Assembly: GCA_029251785.1 (NCBI GenBank)
Contig: JAQXCQ010000112.1
Coordinates: 1-40,815 of the forward strand
Direction: 5' to 3'
Source of the DNA: Maricaulis sp.
Lineage (GTDB): Bacteria > Pseudomonadota > Alphaproteobacteria > Caulobacterales > Maricaulaceae
DNA: 40,815 nucleotides
A program made the translations under genes and the position numbers. The notes under the pieces were generated by a model. The model saw only the letters and a list, made by a program, of their open reading frames with translations, did no database searches and was not told the DNA's origin. This document shows, in pieces, positions 17,666 through 26,216 of this stretch; the stretch's first letter is position 1, and each line of letters begins with the position of its first letter.

Positions 17666-18639
17666 CCGAACGCATTGCTCGTATTGCCGGCATCGGGGCC
17701 TATTTGCCCGACCGGATACTCACCAATACAGAACTCTCCAAAATGGTGGATACCAGCGATGACTGGATCCGCGAGCGCACAGGCATTCACCAACGCCACA
17801 TCGCCGCTGACACGCAGCTGACCTCTGATTTGGCGACCCAGGCGGCGCAGCGTGCCCTTGATGATGCCGGCATTTCCGCCAGTGATGTTGATATGGTGAT
17901 CGTTGCCACTACAACACCGGATAATACATTCCCCTCGACGGCGACAAAGGTTCAGGCCGCGCTTGGCGCGCGCACAGGTGCATCCTTCGACGTTCAGGCC
18001 GTATGTTCAGGTTTCATTTATTCGCTGTCCATTGCCGATAATTTTATCGCGCGCGGTCAAGCACAAACCGTATTGGTTATTGGCGCGGAAACAATGTCGC
18101 GCATTCTCGATTGGACGGATCGGACGACCTGCGTCTTGTTCGGTGATGGGGCAGGGGCGATGGTCCTGACGGGTGAGGACCCGACAGACGATCCCAAGCA
18201 AGCGCGCGTGCTGGCGAGCTATTTGCGCTCGGATGGGCGGTTTAAGGAATTGCTCTACGTTGATGGCGGGCCTTCGAGCACCCAGACGGTTGGCCATTTG
18301 CGTATGGCGGGCAATCAGGTGTTCCGGCACGCGGTCAATAACATTGCGGAATCGATGACGACGATCTGTAAGCAGGTTGATATTCAAATCGAGGATGTGG
18401 ACTGGTTTGTTCCCCATCAGGCCAACCAACGAATCCTGGAAGGTGTTGCGCGCAAGCTTTCAATCCCGACCGGTAAGGTGATTTCTACCGTCGCAGATCA
18501 CGGAAACACGTCGGCCGCATCGGTTCCGATGGCCTTTGAACGGGCTGCGATAGACGGCCGAATCAAGCGCGGTGATCTGGTTTTGATGGAAGCATTGGGC
18601 GGAGGATTCACCTGGGGTGCCACGCTGGTGCGCTATTAA
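17662..18639 (+). CDS. fabH: 3-oxoacyl-ACP synthase III
   Basis: Beta-ketoacyl-ACP synthase III, 325 residues, starting type II fatty acid synthesis from acetyl-CoA and malonyl-ACP. The catalytic triad is visible: Cys in FDVQAVCSGFIYSL near residue 113, His in WFVPHQANQRI near 252 and Asn in DHGNTSAASVP near 282. The N-terminus (RIARIAGIGAYLPDRILTN) and the first loop SDDWIRERTGIHQRHIA are standard. It overlaps plsX by four bases. About 100 bases separate it from ihfA, the conserved next gene. Confidence 0.96.
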   Translation: MTERIARIAGIGAYLPDRILTNTELSKMVDTSDDWIRERTGIHQRHIAADTQLTSDLATQAAQRALDDAGISASDVDMVIVATTTPDNTFPSTATKVQAALGARTGASFDVQAVCSGFIYSLSIADNFIARGQAQTVLVIGAETMSRILDWTDRTTCVLFGDGAGAMVLTGEDPTDDPKQARVLASYLRSDGRFKELLYVDGGPSSTQTVGHLRMAGNQVFRHAVNNIAESMTTICKQVDIQIEDVDWFVPHQANQRILEGVARKLSIPTGKVISTVADHGNTSAASVPMAFERAAIDGRIKRGDLVLMEALGGGFTWGATLVRY

Positions 18640-18684
18640 AATATCAATTTTCCGTGTTTATTGCATTTTTCCAAGGCCTTGCCG

Positions 18685-18714
18685 TTGACTGATGGCTGAA
18701 AGCAGGCGTAACTA
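18685..18714 (+). promoter_or_regulatory. Candidate promoter for ihfA
   Basis: TTGACT (18685-18690), 18-base spacer, TAACTA (18709-18714), 24 bases before the ihfA ATG. Both hexamers are fair matches to a housekeeping promoter; prediction only. Confidence 0.5.
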
Positions 18715-18738
18715 AGGCTCGTTATCGGGGGTATTGCC

Positions 18739-19044
18739 ATGTCGGAGAAAACGTTAACTCGAGCAGATTTGGCCGAAGCCGTCTATAAAGAGGTCGGCCT
18801 GTCACGTCAGGAATCTGCGGATTTGGTTCAGTCAGTTCTGGGTATGATGTCCAGCACTTTGTCCAACGGAGAGTCAGTCAAACTGTCTTCCTTTGGCTCT
18901 TTCCTGCTTCGCGATAAGCGTGGCCGGGTCGGACGGAATCCAAAAACCGGTGTTGAAGTCCCAATTGATGCTCGCAGGGTTTTGGTTTTTAAACCATCCC
19001 AAGTGCTCAAGGAGCGCGTCGATTCGTCTCTGTCGAAAGACTAG
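18739..19044 (+). CDS. ihfA: Integration host factor, alpha subunit
   Basis: DNA-bending protein of 101 residues in the HU/IHF family; works as a heterodimer with IhfB. Landmarks: [20 protein letters not shown] at the N-terminus, then [29 protein letters not shown] (by its ends), whose beta-arm Pro/Arg residues insert into the minor groove, and the final [16 protein letters not shown]. The length and the alpha-subunit-like arm fit IhfA rather than HU or IhfB. It follows fabH and is followed by a MerR regulator as in many alphaproteobacteria. Confidence 0.94.
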   Translation: MSEKTLTRADLAEAVYKEVGLSRQESADLVQSVLGMMSSTLSNGESVKLSSFGSFLLRDKRGRVGRNPKTGVEVPIDARRVLVFKPSQVLKERVDSSLSKD

Positions 19045-19081
19045 TTTGGTCTTAGGGGCCGAAGACTGACGCGAAAATCGC

Positions 19082-19531
19082 ATGTCGGTCACTGAAAAAT
19101 CGCCGGAAGCCTTTCGAACCATTAGCGAAGCCGCTGATGAACTGGAAGTCCCCGCGCATGTTCTGCGTTTTTGGGAAAGCAAATTCCCACAGATCAGTCC
19201 GCTGAAGCGGGCTGGCGGTCGGCGATTCTATCGCCCCCAGGATCTCGCCCTGCTGCGGGGCGTAAAGCGTCTGCTGTATGAAGACGGCTTTACGATCAAG
19301 GGTGCGCGCAAATACATCAAGGAGCACGGTTCAGCTTCTGTGCTGGAGCTTGGCGCTGGAGGTGCATTGCGCGAACCTCAGGCTATCGATGCTGCAGATG
19401 TAGAAAGCACGCCACCGGCAAGACCCCGCCGTAAGCCTGGCAAAGCCGATGGCCCAAAACGTGATTTGGACGATATTCTCACCGATCTCGAAGGGGCTCG
19501 GGCCAAGCTGAAAGCCGCGCTCGAACGCTGA
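19082..19531 (+). CDS. MerR-family regulator next to ihfA
   Basis: A 149-residue regulator. Residues 12-80 form the MerR DNA-binding domain: [21 protein letters not shown], then [27 protein letters not shown] (by its ends) and a dimerisation helix with [15 protein letters not shown]. There is no typical C-terminal metal- or drug-binding domain. Instead a Pro/Lys-rich linker leads to a short helix ([21 protein letters not shown]), perhaps a coiled coil. It lies 37 bases after ihfA. Members of this group are usually found here and their targets are unknown to me. Confidence 0.9.
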   Translation: MSVTEKSPEAFRTISEAADELEVPAHVLRFWESKFPQISPLKRAGGRRFYRPQDLALLRGVKRLLYEDGFTIKGARKYIKEHGSASVLELGAGGALREPQAIDAADVESTPPARPRRKPGKADGPKRDLDDILTDLEGARAKLKAALER

Positions 19532-19660
19532 GGCACGCCGCAAACGCGCACCGAGCTGCCGTGCACAGGAAATTCCACTGTTGGGCGTATTGCAGCGTCG
19601 CGCCCCTGTGCCTATAAGCAGCTTCCCCACGCGGTCGGACTCGTCCGGTCGCACATGTGT

Positions 19661-19737
19661 CGGAGCGTGGCGCAGTCCGGTAGCGCACTCGCCTGGGGGG
19701 CGAGGGGTCGTGGGTTCGAATCCCGCCGCTCCGACCA
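19661..19737 (+). tRNA. tRNA-Pro (anticodon GGG)
   Basis: Full cloverleaf of 77 bases including encoded CCA. Acceptor CGGAGCG/CGCTCCG, D arm GCGC...GCGC, anticodon stem CTCGC/GCGAG with loop CTGGGGG (anticodon GGG), T arm GTGGG TTCGAAT CCCGC. Confidence 0.97.
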
Positions 19738-19766
19738 AATATCTCCACGAAAATGACTGACCCAAA

Positions 19767-21017
19767 TCATTGGTCAGCCACCGTCCCGCGCATGATATCT
19801 TTCATCGAAATATTTGTGTCAGCGAGATGCGCCGGGTCCGGCGCTGCACCGTTCGCGATCATCATTTTTGCGGCCATAAAGCTGGGAGGATCATTTACCG
19901 CGTCGGCAGCGATCAGGTGACCCGCAGCCAAATGAAACAGCGCAAAGCTGCCGTTTGCTGGATCACCCCTGACAATGGTTTTGTCGACACCGGTGACAAT
20001 CCCTGCTGATTGCAGTTTGAAATCGAATTGATCCGACCAAAACCACGGCGTCTCCGGTTTTGGTGATGGCTGCTTGCAAATTGTTGCCGCGGCGAGCTTC
20101 GCCTGTTCTATCGCATTGGGCACCGATTCCAGACGCATCCGTCGATGGTAGACGCGGTTTATTCCGTTGGCACAATCTCCAATCGCGTAGATTGTCGGGT
20201 CGGAGGTTTGACAATTTTCGTCGGTAACAATGCCATTCTCCACGTTTAGGCCGGCCTCGGCAGCAATTTCCTGATTGGGCAGAACCCCAATCCCGACGAG
20301 CACGCTGTCACACGCAATCTCGGATCCATCACCCAGTAAGACGGCGCTGACACGGCCATTAATGCCCCGTAACGCCTCCACGGTCGTTGTCAGTCGCACC
20401 TCAACGTCGTGCGCCCGGTGAGCTTTAAGGTAAAAATCCGACAAAGGCGGCGTTGCGACGCGCGCCAGCAAACGATCCATCGCTTCAATCACAATCGGTC
20501 GGGCACCGAGCTTACGAGCGACGGACGCGGCCTCGAGACCGATGTAACCACCGCCGATAACGGCGATTCGTTTGCCGGGCGCAAAGTCGACCTTCAATGC
20601 GTCAACGTCGGCGATATTGCGCAGATATCTGACACCATCAAGGTCTGCGCCGACAACCGGCAGAGGGCGCACGCGAGATCCTGTTGCGAGGACCAGATGG
20701 CTATAGTGTTGGTCTGGCCCGTTTTCGAAACTGACGCATTTTGTCGCGGTAGTGATTCGCGTGGCGTTCGCACCGAGGCGTAGTTCTACCGATTGTTCCT
20801 GCCATGTTTCAGGGGATTGCAGCCAAAGGCGATCCTGCGTGACTTCACCAGACAGATAGGCCTTTGATAGCGGCGGTCTTTGATAGGGAGGATGTTGTTC
20901 ATCGCCGGCCAGGATAACCTGGCCAGTAAATCCGGAGCGCCGCAAAGACGCTGCGCATTGGCCGCCGGCTTGCCCGGCCCCAAGGATCAGAACGGTCTCT
21001 TTTGATGAATTGGTCAA
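19767..21017 (-). CDS. FAD/NAD(P)-dependent ferredoxin reductase (putidaredoxin reductase-like)
   Basis: A 416-residue flavoprotein that would move electrons from NAD(P)H to a [2Fe-2S] ferredoxin. Domains in order: FAD-binding VLILGAGQAGGQCAASLRRSG near residue 9 (by its ends) with HPPYQRPPLSKAYLSGE at 42, NAD(P)-binding RIAVIGGGYIGLEAASVA near 146, the second FAD segment PTIYAIGDCANGINR near 272 and a C-terminal reductase domain from about 325. The architecture matches rubredoxin/putidaredoxin/dioxygenase ferredoxin reductases. No ferredoxin or oxygenase gene is adjacent. It is divergent from ctaA with 149 bases between. I infer, only from position, a possible link to heme A synthesis; a general ferredoxin reductase is equally possible. 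Confidence 0.88.
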   Translation of the reverse strand: MTNSSKETVLILGAGQAGGQCAASLRRSGFTGQVILAGDEQHPPYQRPPLSKAYLSGEVTQDRLWLQSPETWQEQSVELRLGANATRITTATKCVSFENGPDQHYSHLVLATGSRVRPLPVVGADLDGVRYLRNIADVDALKVDFAPGKRIAVIGGGYIGLEAASVARKLGARPIVIEAMDRLLARVATPPLSDFYLKAHRAHDVEVRLTTTVEALRGINGRVSAVLLGDGSEIACDSVLVGIGVLPNQEIAAEAGLNVENGIVTDENCQTSDPTIYAIGDCANGINRVYHRRMRLESVPNAIEQAKLAAATICKQPSPKPETPWFWSDQFDFKLQSAGIVTGVDKTIVRGDPANGSFALFHLAAGHLIAADAVNDPPSFMAAKMMIANGAAPDPAHLADTNISMKDIMRGTVADQ

Positions 21018-21166
21018 AGCGGTCTCTCATCCATTGCCTGAAGACATGATGCCCCCGAGCACGCTTTGGCGCGAGCGCGATTTCATGACTGTGACGATTT
21101 ATCCCGCCTCTGAACCTTGCCCATAGCGCTGGATGCTTTACCTAGCAGGCCAGCACAGGAGCACGC

Positions 21167-22189
21167 ATGGCCTATACGACAACCACAAGCCGACCAGTTT
21201 CACTCTGGCTTTACGGCTTGGCCGCTTTGGTTTGCATCATGATTTTGGTGGGTGGAGCAACGCGCCTGACCGATTCCGGCTTGTCGATCACCGAGTGGAA
21301 TTTGGTTTCCGGCGCCTTGCCCCCGCTGTCCGAGGCCGCTTGGCTGGCCAGCTTTGAAGCCTATCAGCAAAGCTCCGAATACCAGCTCCAAAACATGGGT
21401 ATGACCCTGGAGGAGTTTCGCGAAATTTTTTGGTGGGAATGGGGCCATCGCCAATTGGGCCGGTTTATCGGCCTTTATATGGCGATTCCATTAGTCGTTT
21501 TCTGGTTGCGGGGGGCGCTCAGTCACCAGCTGAAGCCACGCTTGGTAGGCCTTATGTTATTGATCGGCCTTCAAGGCGCGGTTGGCTGGTGGATGGTTGC
21601 GAGTGGTCTGGTCGATCGTGTTGATGTCAGCCAGTACAGGCTGGCGACGCATCTGGCGATCGCCTTCGTTATATTAGGAATAGCCCTCTGGCTCGCGGTG
21701 GAAGCCTCGGAGGGGGCGCCGCCCGTCCGAAGTGGCAGCCTTACACGGCTGAGTTTTTGTATCTGGGGATTAGTCTTGTTCCAGATCGTGCTGGGTGCGT
21801 TTGTCGCGGGTTTGGATGCCGGGAAAATTTACAATACCTGGCCCCTGATGGAGGGGCAGTTGATACCCGACGGCTATTTGGGTGGTCACCCATTTTTCTC
21901 GGCCATTTTTGAGAGTCATGCGGCAGTGCAGATGCATCATCGCTGGACGGGGTATTTGGCCGCGATCGGGGTCGGCTATCTGGCCTGGCGTATCTATCGA
22001 GAGCCGCGCGTCACAATGAAGCCTTTTATGGTCATTTTGCCAGCGCTGGTGTTGGCACAAATGTCGTTGGGAATTGCCGCCCTGCTCAGCGTTGTTCCGT
22101 TGCATTTAGGGTTAGCGCATCAGGCCGGAGCGGTCATTCTATTCGTCGCGGTCGGGGCGGCCACCTGGACCGCCCGACGTTCGTCGTAA
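21167..22189 (+). CDS. ctaA: Heme A synthase (COX15/CtaA)
   Basis: Membrane enzyme of 340 residues, about eight transmembrane helices, converting heme O to heme A for cytochrome aa3 oxidase. The conserved histidine segments are present: EIFWWEWGHRQLGRFIGLY near residue 87 (E-W-x-H-R), RLATHLAIAF near 158, VQMHHRWTGYL near 257 and LGLAHQAGAVILF near 317. The WLASFEAYQQS and EYQLQNMGMTLEEF loop before the first His is typical of the alphaproteobacterial/mitochondrial type. ATG 21167 has AGGAG at about 21153-21158. Its stop (TAA) abuts the stop of the convergent lipoprotein gene with no base between. Confidence 0.95.
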   Translation: MAYTTTTSRPVSLWLYGLAALVCIMILVGGATRLTDSGLSITEWNLVSGALPPLSEAAWLASFEAYQQSSEYQLQNMGMTLEEFREIFWWEWGHRQLGRFIGLYMAIPLVVFWLRGALSHQLKPRLVGLMLLIGLQGAVGWWMVASGLVDRVDVSQYRLATHLAIAFVILGIALWLAVEASEGAPPVRSGSLTRLSFCIWGLVLFQIVLGAFVAGLDAGKIYNTWPLMEGQLIPDGYLGGHPFFSAIFESHAAVQMHHRWTGYLAAIGVGYLAWRIYREPRVTMKPFMVILPALVLAQMSLGIAALLSVVPLHLGLAHQAGAVILFVAVGAATWTARRSS

Positions 22190-23293
22190 TTACCCTTCGG
22201 GTGCCGGAAACAGGCTCCGCCCCAGAGTGTCGAGCGAGATCACTTTGACTCGCGAGTCATCTGCGTCGAAAACGGCGACCATGCCGCCCGAATAGGCGGT
22301 GTAACCAAAGTTCGCCGACGAGACAGAAATGGGCCCGGGGCGATCAACGCCCGGCGTGCTCAAGCCATCCTCGATGGTAACGGTTGCGAACGGCTCCAGG
22401 TCCGTTGCGCCAAATGTGGCGAGGCTGGCGTCTGCGCCATTGGTCACCAAAACAAGTTGCATGCCGTCAAAGGTATTCACCGCCAGGCTTGTGGCGACCG
22501 TGGCGTTTTGAGCGAGCACATTGCCGTCCGTATCAACTCGCGCAATACCGGCGCTGAGGGCCGAGACCAAAATATCGCCATTGTCGCTAACGCATTCGCG
22601 AGCGGGGGCGGGCAGGGCAAAGCTACCGCGTTGTGTGACGCTGAGAGTTTCATCGCCTGAATCCATCACCCGCCAAATTTCAGCCGATGCGCCATCGCCC
22701 AGAATGACAAGATCAACAAAACCAACACCCTCACGAAGCAAACACAAACCAGCGACGCCGTCGACCGGGCTTAAATCGGCCAAGGGCACCTCGAATATAA
22801 CGTTCTGTTCGCGAACGAACGCGAAGCTCCCAATCGTGTTGCTATCGGCAATTGCGCCAAAAACAAGCGGCAATTCTTGGCCGCGAAGTTGGAAGCCTGG
22901 CGCGACGGCCAAACCGGATAATCGAGCGCCGGCATGCTCAATTATCAATTCACCATCGGTGTTAAAAACATCGAGCCCACCGTCACTGGGTGCCGAAATG
23001 ATCCGGCCCAGGGAAGGTGAGGTGGGATTAGGAATGAAGTCGACCGCCAAGCTTTCACTATCAGCGGATTGGAAAGCTGCCGTGACAAACACTGTGAGTT
23101 CGGCTGGGCCCGTATCGATCTCTTCTTGCGTGATCTCGTCGGGTGAAGGTGAACAAGCCGCGAGCAGACCCAAAGCTAACGTTGTGGCCAATAGCGGCGC
23201 AAATCGGCGAAAGCCGGGTGCATTTGCGCTAGCCGCGTAATTGCGATCGCTGTGAATAGACGACAACGCCGTCGTGAAGCCAAACTTGTTCAT
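22190..23293 (-). CDS. Predicted lipoprotein, beta-propeller-like
   Basis: A 367-residue protein. A hydrophobic segment ending in GLLAACSPSPDE (lipobox LAAC near residue 47) marks it as a lipoprotein, though the n-region is unusually long (about 30 residues: MNKFGFTTALSS...FRRF), so the true start may lie further in. The rest is made of repeated short beta-strand units (DGGLDVFNTDGELI, NDNGDILVSALSAGIARVDTDG, SANFGYTAYSGGMVAVFDADD), as in 6-8-bladed propellers. It may be related to the N-terminal part of phytase-like proteins, but I see no catalytic motif. It is convergent with ctaA, touching stop to stop. The start ATG 23293 has only a weak ribosome binding site. Confidence 0.75.
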   Translation of the reverse strand: MNKFGFTTALSSIHSDRNYAASANAPGFRRFAPLLATTLALGLLAACSPSPDEITQEEIDTGPAELTVFVTAAFQSADSESLAVDFIPNPTSPSLGRIISAPSDGGLDVFNTDGELIIEHAGARLSGLAVAPGFQLRGQELPLVFGAIADSNTIGSFAFVREQNVIFEVPLADLSPVDGVAGLCLLREGVGFVDLVILGDGASAEIWRVMDSGDETLSVTQRGSFALPAPARECVSDNGDILVSALSAGIARVDTDGNVLAQNATVATSLAVNTFDGMQLVLVTNGADASLATFGATDLEPFATVTIEDGLSTPGVDRPGPISVSSANFGYTAYSGGMVAVFDADDSRVKVISLDTLGRSLFPAPEG

Positions 23294-23628
23294 GGGCCGT
23301 ATCTCTCATTTAAATGACGCGAGGTCTTGGGTCAGATCTGTTTCGGGCAATATGCAGGGCAATTGACCCTGAGGCTAATACTCCTGCAGCATTCTCACCC
23401 GATTGTGTTCCGCTACCTTTGACATTACTGCATATGCCGGGCGCCGCGGCGCACTCGCATGCGATGGCTCAGTCTTGTTTACTGTGGATCTGAATTTTTC
23501 ATAAAACTACTGCTTTTCAGCCATTTGATGGTTGTGTCATGTGTCGATCGAGCCAAGCCTCAAGAATTGCGGTATTATATAACCGTATTGATAGGTGTAT
23601 AAAAATACAGTGATTTTTCGAAAGCCGC
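23294..23628. other. Noncoding spacer between the lipoprotein and rplM
   Basis: No open frame with family matches is seen. The right half is AT-rich, with TTATATAA and a GTATAAAAATAC inverted repeat near 23597-23608. Promoters for both divergent genes must lie here or just downstream. Confidence 0.5.
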
Positions 23629-23657
23629 TTGACGAAGTGACGATCCCCGCCTAAATC
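23629..23657 (+). promoter_or_regulatory. Promoter for rplM-rpsI
   Basis: TTGACG (23629-23634), 17-base spacer, TAAATC (23652-23657), about 50 bases before the rplM ATG. Good spacing and a good -35 for a ribosomal protein operon. Confidence 0.6.
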
Positions 23658-23706
23658 GCCCGCTCAAACATTATACCCACGCCACCAGGCTTGAGGCAGG
23701 ATTAAA

Positions 23707-24171
23707 ATGAAGACTTATGTCGCCAAACCGGCGGAAGTTGAGCACAAGTGGATCATGATTGATGCGGAGGGGGTCGTTGTTGGCCGTCTTGCCGCGTTTA
23801 TTGCGACTCGTTTGCGCGGCAAGCACCGTCCAGATTTCACTCCGCACACCGATACCGGTGACCACGTTGTCGTCATTAACGCCGAGAAAGTTGTTTTTTC
23901 TGGCCGCAAGCGCGAAGACAAGCGTTACTACCGTCACACCGGTCACCCGGGCGGTATCAAGGAAACAAATCCGGCCAAATTGCTGGACGGTCGTTTCCCT
24001 GAGCGCGTACTCGAAGCTGCCGTCAAGCGGATGCTGCCAAAAGAGAGCCCGCTTGCACGCGGTCAGTTCTCCAAGCTGCGCGTCTATGCCGGTACCGAGC
24101 ACAAGCACGAGGCTCAACAGCCTGAATTGATCGACTTCAAGTCGATGAACTCCAAGAATACACGAGGCTGA
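23707..24171 (+). CDS. rplM: 50S ribosomal protein L13
   Basis: Ribosomal protein of 154 residues. Landmarks: [21 protein letters not shown] at the start (by its ends), [29 protein letters not shown] near 26, the loop [14 protein letters not shown] near 76 and the C-terminal [16 protein letters not shown] 23707 has AGGATTAAA upstream. It is two bases from rpsI, the universal L13-S9 pair. Confidence 0.98.
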   Translation: MKTYVAKPAEVEHKWIMIDAEGVVVGRLAAFIATRLRGKHRPDFTPHTDTGDHVVVINAEKVVFSGRKREDKRYYRHTGHPGGIKETNPAKLLDGRFPERVLEAAVKRMLPKESPLARGQFSKLRVYAGTEHKHEAQQPELIDFKSMNSKNTRG

Positions 24172-24173
24172 TA

Positions 24174-24668
24174 ATGACTGATAAAGCCCGTTCCCTTGAT
24201 GAGTTGAAAGACGTCATCACTGAGTCCGAAGCCGCAATCGTTGCTGAAACAGTAGTGCTTGCAGAACCACAAATTGACGACCTCGGTCGGTCCTATGCCA
24301 CTGGCAAGCGCAAGAACGCCATCGCGCGTGTCTGGCTCAAGCGTGGCAATGGCAAGATCACGATCAATGGTCGCGATCAGGAAACCTATTTTGCCCGTCC
24401 GGTTCTGCGCATGATGCTGCAGCAGCCGCTCGAATGCGCCGAGCGCGTAGGCGAGTTTGACGTTGTCGCCACCTGTAAGGGTGGTGGACTGTCCGGCCAG
24501 GCCGGCGCGGTACGTCACGGCATTTCAAAAGCACTCGTTGCCTTCGAGCCAGCGCTTCGCGGCGTGCTGAAGGCCGGTGGCTTCATGACACGCGACAGCC
24601 GTGTCGTAGAACGTAAGAAGTATGGTCGTGCGAAAGCCCGTCGTAGCTTCCAGTTCTCGAAGCGCTAA
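24174..24668 (+). CDS. rpsI: 30S ribosomal protein S9
   Basis: 164 residues. The core begins near residue 38 ([21 protein letters not shown]) and ends in the conserved [18 protein letters not shown] tail, whose terminal SKR reaches the tRNA in the P site. The first 35 residues (acidic, [20 protein letters not shown]) are an N-terminal extension that enteric S9 lacks and that alphaproteobacterial S9 commonly has. Followed by a strong terminator. Confidence 0.98.
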   Translation: MTDKARSLDELKDVITESEAAIVAETVVLAEPQIDDLGRSYATGKRKNAIARVWLKRGNGKITINGRDQETYFARPVLRMMLQQPLECAERVGEFDVVATCKGGGLSGQAGAVRHGISKALVAFEPALRGVLKAGGFMTRDSRVVERKKYGRAKARRSFQFSKR

Positions 24669-24701
24669 TCCTTCATCGGATTACGATTTGCACAAGATTA
24701 C

Positions 24702-24732
24702 GGGCGACCCCATCGGGGTCGCCCTTTTCTTT
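24702..24732 (+). terminator. Intrinsic terminator of rplM-rpsI
   Basis: Stem GGGCGACCCC (24702-24711) / GGGGTCGCCC (24715-24724), loop ATC, then TTTTCTTT. Confidence 0.93.
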
Positions 24733-24856
24733 ATCGCAACAGTCTGAGCTTTTGCTGCTTCACTGTATGGCAGTTCACAACGCGCTCTCTCTACGGGTGA
24801 CAATCCGCACCAGACCGTTATAAATCGCCCCTAGCGCACGATGCGCAGGAGCCGGA

Positions 24857-25189
24857 ATGACCCGACCTATGATGAAACTTGCGTTTGCGACCTTTGCCGG
24901 ACTGGCAGTCAATGCCTGTGTCATTGTCGAAATTCCGGTCGAAGAGGCACGCTCCAACTGGGTCGATGAGCGTCTAGCAGACGAAAACATCAAGCGAACA
25001 GCGCCCCAATCTATTCCGCAAACAACTCTATCTGCATCATCAACCCGCGAGATGGATAACCAGGTCGCGCAAATACTGCAGCGCCGCGAGCTTCTTGAAG
25101 CTGAGCAGGCTGCTGCCGAGACATCAAATAACATCACAACAGAAGAATTTGTCGAAACAGGCACGACCCTGACGACCCCACCTGATTGA
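24857..25189 (+). CDS. Small predicted lipoprotein upstream of glpX
   Basis: A 110-residue protein. The N-terminus (TRPMMKLAFATFAGLAVNAC) is a lipoprotein signal with lipobox VNAC and the lipid Cys at residue 21. The mature part is polar and looks largely disordered or helical (VEEARSNWVDERLADENIKR; then a coiled-coil-like MDNQVAQILQRRELLEAEQAAAE). No family is recognised. ATG 24857 has AGGAG about seven bases upstream. It lies 57 bases before glpX and may share its transcript; a functional link is not evident. Confidence 0.65.
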   Translation: MTRPMMKLAFATFAGLAVNACVIVEIPVEEARSNWVDERLADENIKRTAPQSIPQTTLSASSTREMDNQVAQILQRRELLEAEQAAAETSNNITTEEFVETGTTLTTPPD

Positions 25190-25246
25190 TCCATATCCAA
25201 CAGAGGCCAGACACCGACCCCGGGGGCGGTGCTGGATAAGACTTAT

Positions 25247-26203
25247 ATGAGCGATACACGCGCGCTGTCACACCTTGCATTCCAGGCCGTTCGTGCCGCG
25301 GAAGATGCCGCCATTGCCGCCTATGACTGGATTGGTCTGGGCGAAAAAGAATCCGCCGACCAGGCGGCTGTCGATGCCCTGCGCACCGGTCTCAACGCGA
25401 TGGAAATGCGCGGACGCATCGTCATCGGCGAAGGCGAGCGCGATGAAGCCCCCATGCTGTTTATCGGCGAAGAAGTCGGCACCGGCTCAGGCCCGGAGAT
25501 CGATATCGCGCTCGACCCGCTAGAAGGCACCACATTGACGGCCAAGGGTATGGAGAACGCACTCGCCGTTCTTTCCCTCAGCCCACGCGGTGAGCTGCTG
25601 CATGCGCCGGACACCTATATGGACAAGATCGCGGTTGGACCGGGCTACCCTGCTGGCGTCATCGATCTTGATGCGTCGCCGGAAGATAATGTGAAGTCGC
25701 TGGCGAAGGCCAAGAATTGCCCGACCTCGCAGATCACTGTTTGTATTCTCGAGCGCGAGCGTCACCAGTTTATCGTGGATGGCGTCAAAGCCGCTGGCGC
25801 TCGTGTTCGCATGATCCCCGAAGGGGACGTGGCGGGCCTTATGGGCGCGGCTGGTCTCGGTGCCGGGGCTGACATGTATATCGGACGCGGCGGCGCGCCT
25901 GAAGGTGTTCTAGCGGCGTCTGCCCTGCGTTGCATCGGTGGGCAGATGCAGACACGTCTGCACTTCCGTACCGACGATGAGCGCGATCGCGCGCGCCGAA
26001 TTGGCGTCACGGATCTGGACCGCAAATACGACCTCAAGGAAATGGCGTCCGGCCATTGCATCTTCATCGCCGCCGGCGTCACCGATGGTGATCTGGTCGA
26101 CGGTGTGAAGGTCTCCAACGGACAGGTTCACACCCACACAATGCTGCTGGATTCCGCGGATCAGTCCGTCCGCCGGATTCGTTCGACACGCCCGCACGGG
26201 TAA
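25247..26203 (+). CDS. glpX: Fructose-1,6-bisphosphatase, class II
   Basis: GlpX-type phosphatase, 318 residues, giving fructose 6-phosphate in gluconeogenesis. Landmarks: SADQAAVDALRTGLNAMEMRGRIVIGEGERDEAPML (by its ends) near residues 34-68, the metal/substrate site EIDIALDPLEGTTLTAKG near 85, and the Asn/Gly-rich GRGGAPEGVLAASALRCIGG near 208. ATG 25247 (with GGATAAG upstream) gives the expected N-terminus MSDTRALSHLAFQ; a GTG at 25229 is possible but less likely. recJ follows 13 bases after its stop, so the two are likely one transcript, an arrangement I also recall from other alphaproteobacteria. Confidence 0.95.
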   Translation: MSDTRALSHLAFQAVRAAEDAAIAAYDWIGLGEKESADQAAVDALRTGLNAMEMRGRIVIGEGERDEAPMLFIGEEVGTGSGPEIDIALDPLEGTTLTAKGMENALAVLSLSPRGELLHAPDTYMDKIAVGPGYPAGVIDLDASPEDNVKSLAKAKNCPTSQITVCILERERHQFIVDGVKAAGARVRMIPEGDVAGLMGAAGLGAGADMYIGRGGAPEGVLAASALRCIGGQMQTRLHFRTDDERDRARRIGVTDLDRKYDLKEMASGHCIFIAAGVTDGDLVDGVKVSNGQVHTHTMLLDSADQSVRRIRSTRPHG

Positions 26204-26216
26204 CTACACTGGCGGG

